Origin: Ignavibacteria bacterium
GTDB lineage: Bacteria > Bacteroidota > Ignavibacteria > Ignavibacteriales > Ignavibacteriaceae
DNA: 64,000 bases
Direction of reading: 5' to 3'
NCBI GenBank assembly: GCA_017302895.1
Contig: JAFLBV010000004.1
Coordinates: 1-64,000 of the forward strand
The notes under the pieces were generated by a model, which made no database searches, was not told the DNA's origin, and was given only the letters and a program-made list of their open reading frames with translations. Positions within the stretch are counted from its first letter, which is position 1; every line of letters starts with the position of its first letter. The translations under genes were made by a program, and so were the position numbers. Below, piece by piece: positions 57,948-64,000 of the stretch.

Positions 57948-60413
57948 TTACTTCAACAGCAACATCTTCCTGCTGATTACACCGAAACCGGTGGAAAGCC
58001 TGTATATATAGACTCCACCCGGCAGGTCTGTCGCATCAAATCTGTAGTTGTAAGTCCCTCCATCCATTTCGCCATTAACAAGCGAAGCGACCTTTTCACC
58101 AAGCACTGAATATACATCAAGTGTTACTGTACTTTTTGAAGGAAGGCTGAACTTTATAACAGTTCCCGGATTGAAAGGATTTGGATAATTTTGTGCCAGA
58201 CCATATTCAGCAGGCATACCGCCTGATTCGGGCTCAATTCCCACAGGGATATACCTGGCGTATTGCAGATCATCAAAATACAAAGTACCAATGATCTTGC
58301 TTCCCGGTGTTCTTGTAATCTGATAACTGTCGAAACTGAGAGGTGCCTCAAGCTGACCGTTGCCGATCCAGCTTCCGACAGTATCCCTTCCAAGATCCCA
58401 CCTTACAAGTTTCCATCCGAACCAGTCAACAGTAATCCATTTCCCGACTTCGTGTCCACCCGTTCCGGCGTCATTCACACAGAATCTGAATTTGTTTCCA
58501 CTTCCGTCTCCGAAAAGATAAGTCTCGAGGTAATAATCATTTACACCAAAAGTCGGCGAAGTGGCTCCAAAATATTCTCTTATCAACCACTCATTTGCAT
58601 TCACATCCCAGCCGTAGGTAAGTTTCATCGATTTCGCACTGGATGAACCGTGATTAATTATCACTCCATCAGAATAGATGTTAGTGGTATCAGTAAGGAT
58701 ACCGGTGGTTGTGCCTGACTGTTGTGGTACCCACCAGTTTGCTATGCCGGATTCAAAAGCATCAATGGCTGTAACTGTCGGAGGAGCATAATTTCCACGG
58801 GTAAAAAAGAATTCGTGAGCCTGCGTTGTTGGATTTCCGCTCATGTCCTCAACACCGGCTTCAATTCTCAGTTTAACCTGCTGATTCACCACAAGATCTT
58901 CCCTGGTGAAAATGTTTATTGCAGAGACATCACTTCCGGGATAATACCTAGTGTAGGTCTGTACATTTGCACTCGTCGTAGTGTTTACGAACGAAATCTT
59001 TCCGCTGAGAGAAGAGGTTTTTAGCGGTTCGTTAAAAGATATATTTATTACAGGTCTCAACTCTTTTACTTCAGTGCTTGCAGCAGGATAGTGATTAAGA
59101 ATCACAGGTGGAATCTGATCAAGCACCCTTGTCTTGAATGTCAAAACATACGAATCGCCGCCTGTACCGTTTCCATCACCGTCGAGAGGATGGTTATACT
59201 TGTCCTTCGCAGTTGGTTGAATCGTCATGGTATATTGGGTATTGTAAGCCATGCCGGTAGTGGTGATGCTTATCGTTCTGTCGGAATTACTCCATGTATT
59301 CGTCGTTCCGGCAACGGGTGGATTGAAGGAAATGGCGGCATTCACAGAAGCAACATCCATTGGTCTGCTGAAGGTAATCTGAATGTTTTTCAGTCCCGGA
59401 TAGATGGAATCTCCCTGTGCAGGTATGTTTTCTGCAATATATGGAGGAGTAATGTTGCCCAGTTGTACATCTTTGAATGTAAAGAAAGTATCGGACATAG
59501 CGACAGTTCCAACATAGGTTTCGTATCCGGGAGCGCTTACAGTTATCTGCTGGTTCCCGCCCGGAACTCTTTCGAAATAGTAAAATCCATTCCGCAGAAG
59601 GGTGGAATCTGTCGTGTATTTATAGAAAAGCGACTGATAACTGTCGGTTTTGTAGGTTCTGCCATCAACGGTTACAGTAGCACCATTAATCGGCAGGCCG
59701 CTCTCCTGATCCAAAATTTTCCCTGCCACAATGCCGGGATAGGGACGGTTTGCACCTTTGAATTTGATTATCGACCACCAGAATGTCTTTGCCTCAAGCC
59801 TCTTCCATTCATAATTCATATTGAGCGTGTTTTGCATAGGATTTGTATGGAATCCCGCTTCACTCAATTCGGAAGGCATGTTGGTCAATCTGTTTACGGA
59901 GAGATATGGACCACCGCTGGTACAGCCATAGAATGAGCAGTCACCGATAGATCCTCTGCTGGTGCCAGTCCTCATTCCCTTGGTCAAATTTCCAATCATA
60001 ATGTCACTCATCGCCTTGCCACCGTTGGGGATCTTCTCCAAACCACTGGCATACTGTCCCCACAACAACAAAGTTGTGTTACTGCTTGCAGCACCCGCAT
60101 CACTGTGGATTGAGTGGAACCATGCAGCCCCGATTGAGTTGGCATAATCAGACCTTTGCGACAAACCAACGAGTTGAAGGCTGTCCGTTCTGGTCATGTA
60201 AACTGTATCAATATCGGTAGAATCCAAAAGGAAAGCCCTTAAATGCTTTGCAACATAGAGATTTTTCATCGCTTCAGGATAGTTGTATATCCCCATGTTT
60301 TCCTGCTGACTGTGTCCGGGATCGAGAACAATGTTCCAACCGGAAAGTCCCGTGATCTGTGACCATGCCATGGAGGACAATAAAATTGTAAAAATTAAAA
60401 TCGTCTTTTTCAT
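57948..60413 (-). CDS. Exported N-acetylmuramoyl-L-alanine amidase with Ig-like domains and T9SS tail
   Basis: 821 residues. Signal peptide to about residue 19 (S-M-A-W-S-Q). An Amidase_3 domain (about 25-225) follows, with zinc ligands H34 (D-P-G-H), E48 and H103 (H-S-I-H-S-D-A) and catalytic E185 (L-S-E-A-G-F-H-T-N). A carboxypeptidase-regulatory-like domain (about 235-320), two Ig-like big domains (about 330-530, I-Q-I-T-F-S-R-P-M-D and I-S-F-N-E-P-L), a jelly-roll and a type IX sorting tail (N-Y-P-N-P-F-N-P, about 742) complete it. It cleaves the amide between muramic acid and stem peptide. The T9SS route would place it outside the cell, so it may attack other bacteria rather than the cell's own wall. 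It starts within the stop of the beta-propeller gene (ATGA). Confidence 0.9.
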   Translation of the reverse strand: MKKTILIFTILLSSMAWSQITGLSGWNIVLDPGHSQQENMGIYNYPEAMKNLYVAKHLRAFLLDSTDIDTVYMTRTDSLQLVGLSQRSDYANSIGAAWFHSIHSDAGAASSNTTLLLWGQYASGLEKIPNGGKAMSDIMIGNLTKGMRTGTSRGSIGDCSFYGCTSGGPYLSVNRLTNMPSELSEAGFHTNPMQNTLNMNYEWKRLEAKTFWWSIIKFKGANRPYPGIVAGKILDQESGLPINGATVTVDGRTYKTDSYQSLFYKYTTDSTLLRNGFYYFERVPGGNQQITVSAPGYETYVGTVAMSDTFFTFKDVQLGNITPPYIAENIPAQGDSIYPGLKNIQITFSRPMDVASVNAAISFNPPVAGTTNTWSNSDRTISITTTGMAYNTQYTMTIQPTAKDKYNHPLDGDGNGTGGDSYVLTFKTRVLDQIPPVILNHYPAASTEVKELRPVINISFNEPLKTSSLSGKISFVNTTTSANVQTYTRYYPGSDVSAINIFTREDLVVNQQVKLRIEAGVEDMSGNPTTQAHEFFFTRGNYAPPTVTAIDAFESGIANWWVPQQSGTTTGILTDTTNIYSDGVIINHGSSSAKSMKLTYGWDVNANEWLIREYFGATSPTFGVNDYYLETYLFGDGSGNKFRFCVNDAGTGGHEVGKWITVDWFGWKLVRWDLGRDTVGSWIGNGQLEAPLSFDSYQITRTPGSKIIGTLYFDDLQYARYIPVGIEPESGGMPAEYGLAQNYPNPFNPGTVIKFSLPSKSTVTLDVYSVLGEKVASLVNGEMDGGTYNYRFDATDLPGGVYIYRLSTGFGVISRKMLLLK

Positions 60414-61333
60414 TTGTATGCCTCCACTTCCATTTTATAGATCGCTCCGTCAGTGGCATTGTCGAAATAAATTGATTTGCCATCGGAACTGAACGAAGGA
60501 TTCATCTCAATTTTATCGGTGGAGTTTGTGATCATCTTTTTACCTGAACCGTCAGCCTTTACGATATACAATTCCGAGCCCGTTATAAAGTGTCCGTCAT
60601 CTTCGGATAACATAAAAGAAATGTATCTTGAATCGGGTGACCATGAAGCTCGGTAGCCCCTTCCAAGATCAATAAGTCCTGAACCATCTGAATTAATCAG
60701 ATAAAGATTCCCGCCAAGAATTTCAAATGCAATCCTGCTGCCGTCAGGTGAAAGTGTTGCATTAATGCACCTTTGACCTTTTACCGGTTCAATAACTCTT
60801 TTTGCGGAACCAGCCGAAACAACTGATATTTTATCATTCTCAATAAATGCGGCAATTCCTTTTGGTGCTGAAAGAGAAGAGCTTTTCGCTACAGGATTGT
60901 AACTTTTCAAGGTGCCATTTTCCACAAAACAGATTTCCCCGCCGGTGGAAACAGAGGGCATTACCGTCATCCTTCCTGAAAATTCGCTCAATTGGAGTGT
61001 ATTTTCGCCCTTCAGACTGTAGATCACCACGCTGTTTTCGCGGCGTATGTCAATAAATCTGGCACTGCGGGCTACAATTCCTGTATTATCATTTAGCCAC
61101 CGGAAACCGAATCCGGAAGCATTGTCAGTCGTTAATTCTTTAATTTCCCTGTTGCCGTTCATCAGAAAAATCCCGTTGTAACCTTCCTGCGTAAATGCAA
61201 GGGTTTTACCATCGGGTGATTCCTGAGGAGCAACAAGAATTTTGTTCGCCATAGATACAACTTTCTCAGTTTTCTGGGCTTCTGTCACTGAAACCGCACA
61301 AAACAAAAGAAGCATAACTGTAATTGATCTCAC
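60410..61333 (-). CDS. Exported TolB-like beta-propeller protein
   Basis: 307 residues with a signal peptide (to about residue 19, V-T-E-A-Q). PD40/WD40-like blades are visible as Q-E-S-P-D-G-K-T-L-A-F, T-L-S-P-D-G-S-R-I-A-F, S-W-S-P-D-S-R-Y-I-S-F and S-F-S-S-D-G-K-S-I-Y-F, which gives a six- or seven-blade propeller of the TolB type. Such proteins bind peptides or partners in the periplasm. Translationally coupled to the amidase by a four-base overlap, so it may be its binding partner, in the way TolB works beside cell-envelope enzymes. Confidence 0.82.
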   Translation of the reverse strand: MRSITVMLLLFCAVSVTEAQKTEKVVSMANKILVAPQESPDGKTLAFTQEGYNGIFLMNGNREIKELTTDNASGFGFRWLNDNTGIVARSARFIDIRRENSVVIYSLKGENTLQLSEFSGRMTVMPSVSTGGEICFVENGTLKSYNPVAKSSSLSAPKGIAAFIENDKISVVSAGSAKRVIEPVKGQRCINATLSPDGSRIAFEILGGNLYLINSDGSGLIDLGRGYRASWSPDSRYISFMLSEDDGHFITGSELYIVKADGSGKKMITNSTDKIEMNPSFSSDGKSIYFDNATDGAIYKMEVEAYK

Positions 61334-61424
61334 TATATGTTTCCTTTAATTAAAAGATTTTTTTTACTCATGTAAAATAGATAAAACAGAGGGAACAGTC
61401 AGGTCATGAAATTATGACAGGGCA

Positions 61425-61513
61425 TAAAAAAACCCCGGCAATGGGGGGTAGCCGGGGATCGTCATTAAGGTTGACTTGTCAGGGGAAGAACAAGTCAACA
61501 AACTTTTGAAAAA
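61425..61513 (-). ncRNA. Candidate small RNA with two hairpins and its own promoter and terminator
   Basis: On the minus strand: a -7-type element TATATTTG (plus 61521-61528), then a nine-base perfect stem GTTGACTTG/CAAGTCAAC (plus 61471-61479 and 61492-61500) with a C-rich loop, then a seven-base stem CCCCGGC/GCCGGGG (plus 61433-61439 and 61451-61457) with a C-rich loop and seven T. The predicted transcript is about 90 bases. No minus-strand gene lies upstream to need this terminator. The start site is inferred from the promoter element. No known RNA family is recognised. Confidence 0.5.
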
Positions 61514-61605
61514 TATTATTCAAATATAAGCATTTATTAAAAAAAAGCTACCCGTCTTTCTTATATTTTTGTAATATTGATTATTTTTTTACTCAAAAAC
61601 TCCGG

Positions 61606-62721
61606 ATGATTATGAAGCAAATTACAGTTCTGGGGGCCGGTATGGTCGGCCGCGCAATTGCCCGCGACCTCGCAAAATCATATACGGTCACCTCTGTCGA
61701 TCTCGATGAAGGCAATCTCTTTCTTCTCGCTCAATATGGAATAAATACCATTGCTGCTGACCTTTCAGATGCGAAAAACCTTTGTGCTCTGATCAAAAAT
61801 GCAGACATTGTTGTCGGTGCCGTCCCCGGCTTTATGGGTTATAAAACTGTGGAAACCGTGATAAATGAGGGGAAAAATATCGTCGACATCTCCTTTTTTC
61901 CTGAGAATTATTCACCATTGGATAAACTCGCCAAAGATAAAGGAGTAACCGCTATCGTCGATTTTGGAGTGGCACCGGGACTCAGCAATCTATGGTTCGG
62001 AAACCAGTATGCCAAAGGAGGAGTGAAATTCCTCGAGTGCATGGTTGGAGGTTTACCGGCAGAAAGGAAATATCCATTTCAGTACAAAGCACCATTTTCA
62101 CCCGTGGATGTGCTTGAAGAGTATACCCGTCCCGCCCGTGTGAAGGAAGGCGGCAGAATTGTAACCCGTGAAGCTCTTTCCGGAAGTGAAATGGTGGATT
62201 TTGACGGTGTTGGTACTCTCGAAGCGTTCTATACCGACGGACTTAGATCAATTCTCGAGACAATTCCGGTTGATGACATGCGTGAAATGACACTCCGTTA
62301 CCCGGGACATATCGACCTGATAAAAGCTCTTCGACATGTCGGTTTTCTCTCCGAGGATGAAATTGAATTTCACGGTAAGATGGTGAAACCAAGGGATTTT
62401 ACTTCGAAATTACTTTTCAAGGACTGGAAACTTGGTGCGGCAGAGCATGAATTTACGGTGATGCGGCTTCGGTCCCAAAGAACCATTGCGGGTGAGGAAA
62501 TTGAGATTGTACAGACACTTCTTGACAGGTATGACCCCGAAACGGGAGTTTCATCAATGTCTCGAACCACTGGATACACATGTACCGCCGGTGCAGGATT
62601 GCTCCTGAATGGACTCTTCACCGAAAAAGGTTGTTTCCCACCCGAAATCATCGGCATGAAAGATACCTGCTTCGACTATGTCCTGAACCACCTGAAGGAA
62701 AGGAACATCACCTTCTCTTAG
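61606..62721 (+). CDS. Saccharopine-dehydrogenase-family oxidoreductase
   Basis: 371 residues. The N-terminal Rossmann fold is clear (I-T-V-L-G-A-G-M-V-G-R-A-I-A, residues 6-19), with V-D-L-D at the end of the second strand suggesting NAD. The following A-D-I-V-V-G-A-V-P-G and the later A-P-G-L-S-N-L match the LYS9/saccharopine dehydrogenase group, which also includes carboxynorspermidine- and homospermidine-forming enzymes. The substrate cannot be read; lysine biosynthesis or degradation is the default guess. An ATG two codons further (61612) is also possible. A -7-like element (TATTTTTG, 61564-61571) lies upstream. Its last 14 bases overlap the convergent M15 peptidase gene. Confidence 0.85.
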   Translation: MIMKQITVLGAGMVGRAIARDLAKSYTVTSVDLDEGNLFLLAQYGINTIAADLSDAKNLCALIKNADIVVGAVPGFMGYKTVETVINEGKNIVDISFFPENYSPLDKLAKDKGVTAIVDFGVAPGLSNLWFGNQYAKGGVKFLECMVGGLPAERKYPFQYKAPFSPVDVLEEYTRPARVKEGGRIVTREALSGSEMVDFDGVGTLEAFYTDGLRSILETIPVDDMREMTLRYPGHIDLIKALRHVGFLSEDEIEFHGKMVKPRDFTSKLLFKDWKLGAAEHEFTVMRLRSQRTIAGEEIEIVQTLLDRYDPETGVSSMSRTTGYTCTAGAGLLLNGLFTEKGCFPPEIIGMKDTCFDYVLNHLKERNITFS

Positions 62722-63550
62722 CGGATTCTATTATTTCGGGGCGGTATTCAAAGTGCATCGTATCAAAATGGTACCACCTGCCGCCCCATATCCATCCGTG
62801 CTTTTCAAAAATTTCAACAATCTCCATCGGGATGTTATTTCTGAACTTCAGAAGCCCGTCTTTCTCTTTTTTATAACCCCGCCAATAGTGACTCTGATTC
62901 ACATTGATGTCAATTGCGATGGCAAAACTGTGGGCACTCAGATTATCAGTTCCGGCAATGTTTCTCCACATGAAAGTACCGGCAGGATTGTCGAGATACT
63001 TCATAAATTTTTTAGGCAGCTTGTCCAGTTCATCAGAAATTTTTTGAAGTGATGCAGCAGCGCCGTTCATCTTGTTGACCTGAAAAGACTTGTTAACATT
63101 TTTCCTGAGCCATTTCACGGTAACGAGATTTTTACCGACTTTACTTTGATTGGCACCATAGACTTTCTTTAAAAATTCGGTGTTCCTGAATCTACCCGGG
63201 TCCTCATTTTTACCGGGTGCCTTAATTTCTTTCAAATATGGATATTCGGGTGACAGCATCATGAATGGATCAGAGGTGGCGAGCAGTTTTTCAAATTCCT
63301 TGTCGCTTATTTTCTTGAGGTCGATCTCTTTTTTAGATGTGGTTTTTAACGGCATCTTCGTACCGTCTTTCCAATAGATGGTATTCGCGGAGACTGAATC
63401 GATAAATTCAGGATAGGCAATCACAAAAGGGTGTGGTTTCTTTCCTCCGGTCTCAACTTCTGATTTTGAAGAAGCATGTTTTGTTTCGGTCTTCACTTCC
63501 GACTGACAACACAGGGACAAAAACCCGAATACGACTAACCACTTAAACAA
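62708..63550 (-). CDS. M15-family D-Ala-D-Ala carboxypeptidase-like lipoprotein
   Basis: 280 residues from a TTG at 63550, two bases after the stop of the upstream hydrolase. The frame also has an ATG at 63622, but the lipoprotein signal (F-K-W-L-V-V-F-G-F-L-S-L-C-C) starts only after the TTG, and the longer version would overlap the upstream gene by 71 bases. The zinc-peptidase motifs are S-A-H-S-F-A-I-A-I-D (His and Asp) and Y-H-F-D-T-M-H-F-E (second His). M15 enzymes trim the D-Ala ends of peptidoglycan stem peptides or cleave other wall links (VanY, endolysins). The cassette of two wall-related genes with the upstream hydrolase suggests cell-wall maintenance. Confidence 0.82.
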   Translation of the reverse strand: MFKWLVVFGFLSLCCQSEVKTETKHASSKSEVETGGKKPHPFVIAYPEFIDSVSANTIYWKDGTKMPLKTTSKKEIDLKKISDKEFEKLLATSDPFMMLSPEYPYLKEIKAPGKNEDPGRFRNTEFLKKVYGANQSKVGKNLVTVKWLRKNVNKSFQVNKMNGAAASLQKISDELDKLPKKFMKYLDNPAGTFMWRNIAGTDNLSAHSFAIAIDINVNQSHYWRGYKKEKDGLLKFRNNIPMEIVEIFEKHGWIWGGRWYHFDTMHFEYRPEIIESAKRR

Positions 63551-63551
63551 A

Positions 63552-64000
63552 TTACTGTTTCTTCTTTGCTGAAATAATCGTTGAAACAAATTTTTCACCT
63601 GTATTTTGGCTGTTAAATTCATGATTGCCTGATATTGTTATTATAATTTCCTGTTTTGGCAGATATGCGCAAAAAGAGTTCATCCCCGGATTTTTTCCGT
63701 AACAGTATAAATACTCATTTCCGGCAATCTTTCCTTTGTAAAATCCAAAAATGTAGTTTCTTGAATCCAGCGATTTATTCAGCCCGACATCGAGCAATAT
63801 CCCTGAATAATAGCCGTTTTTGAAGAAAAGACGGCATAGCCACTGATGAAGTTGTCCGGCTCTGAAATACAATCCACCCGATCCCTTCCTGTTGTCGAGA
63901 ATCCTTGTTGCACCGGCCGAGACTATTTGATATTTCTTTCCGGTTGAAGCATAAGCAAGAGCCACCTGTTTGGCAGAATCTTTCAATTCATTTTTAGAAT
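63552..64000 (-). CDS. C-terminal part of a beta-lactamase-family serine hydrolase (partial)
   Basis: The frame is open to the window edge, so the 5' end and catalytic S-x-x-K motif are missing; a TTG at 63986 is not a true start. The visible part (about 150 residues) has the order typical of class C/esterase-type hydrolases: G-L-Y-F-R-A-G-Q-L-H-Q-W-L, then Y-C-Y-G-K-N-P-G-M-N-S-F-C-A-Y-L-P, then I-I-I-T-I-S-G-N-H. These enzymes cleave D-Ala peptides, esters or lactams. It ends two bases before the TTG of the M15 peptidase gene, so the two are co-expressed. Confidence 0.7.
   Translation of the reverse strand, partial: SKNELKDSAKQVALAYASTGKKYQIVSAGATRILDNRKGSGGLYFRAGQLHQWLCRLFFKNGYYSGILLDVGLNKSLDSRNYIFGFYKGKIAGNEYLYCYGKNPGMNSFCAYLPKQEIIITISGNHEFNSQNTGEKFVSTIISAKKKQ

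Noticed and set aside
59091-59936. Plus-strand open frame of 281 codons
   Set aside because: Lies wholly antisense to the amidase gene, which has full domain and motif support; the peptide shows no domain.
63551-63622. Longer N-terminus of the M15 peptidase from the ATG at 63622
   Set aside because: It would overlap the upstream hydrolase gene by 71 bases and put a charged stretch before the lipoprotein signal; the TTG at 63550 fits better.
1-64000. tRNA, rRNA, riboswitch and insertion-sequence search by eye
   Set aside because: No clover-leaf, ribosomal, riboswitch-like or transposase sequence was recognised in any intergenic stretch; a covariance-model scan would be needed to exclude unusual cases.

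Overview
The window looks like chromosomal DNA from a member of the Ignavibacteria (Bacteroidota/Chlorobi side of the tree). This is inference from gene content. Four secreted proteins end in a type IX secretion (T9SS) tail of the form N-Y-P-N-P-F-N-P followed by a short Ig-like module ending in K-M-x-L-x-K. A PorV-family barrel is present. TonB-dependent uptake is combined with an ABC sugar importer. Several start regions carry a Bacteroidetes-type promoter element (TAnnTTTG, once with TTTG 20 bp upstream).

Layout: (1) 1-2350: the tail of a plus-strand gene, two terminators, and an isolated minus-strand set of small membrane protein, terminase large subunit and terminase-small-like protein, with no other phage gene. 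(2) 2597-3586: an aldo/keto reductase. (3) 3570-27304: a 24-kb, entirely minus-strand glycan-utilisation locus. In transcription order it runs: CBM9-like T9SS protein, GH94 phosphorylase, GH144-like T9SS enzyme, ABC solute-binding protein and two permeases, LacI regulator, second CBM9-like T9SS protein, TonB receptor, very large exported protein, PorV-like barrel, GH144-like lipoprotein, GH2 enzyme. A divergent secreted six-hairpin glycosidase follows (27631-30810). The two GH144-like enzymes and the GH94 enzyme point to a beta-glucan, most plausibly beta-1,2-glucan. The proposed flow is cleavage at the surface, TonB-dependent uptake, periplasmic trimming, ABC import, then cytoplasmic phosphorolysis. 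LacI operators (TGTAArCGnTTACA) lie before the lacI gene and before the first gene of the locus.

(4) 30912-34829: an AT-rich type IIS restriction-modification cassette (two D12-class adenine methyltransferases in the same frame separated by one stop codon, and an AlwI-family endonuclease), then a YgiT-type zinc-finger protein. (5) 34891-43269: a tiny membrane protein, a secreted transglutaminase-like protein, TRAP permeases DctQM without DctP, a CDF metal transporter co-transcribed with an S24 repressor, a small divergent protein, a Cys-Pro-Tyr repeat protein, a TSUP permease and a Wzi-like outer-membrane protein. (6) 43386-48290: an orphan Cas6 whose 3' end overlaps a TPR protein that stops inside a CHAT-like domain, and a CHASE2 adenylate/guanylate cyclase.

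(7) 48291-49492: two Hsp20 chaperones behind a repeat-rich control region. (8) 49502-57805: a SiaA/SiaB/SiaC-like phospho-switch with a possible GGDEF-less SiaD remnant, then a 1918-residue multi-PAS hybrid histidine kinase. (9) 57948-64000: a T9SS-exported amidase, a beta-propeller protein, a candidate small RNA, a saccharopine-dehydrogenase-like enzyme, an M15 peptidase lipoprotein and the C-terminal part of a beta-lactamase-family hydrolase cut by the window edge.

No tRNA, rRNA, insertion sequence or CRISPR array was seen. No gene-free stretch exceeds about 290 bases. The most notable points are the hybrid TonB/PorV/ABC beta-glucan locus, the stop-split methyltransferase pair, the orphan terminase pair, Cas6 abutting a truncated TPR-CHAT protein, the CPY-repeat protein and the candidate sRNA. 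All family assignments are from recognised motifs; no database search was run.
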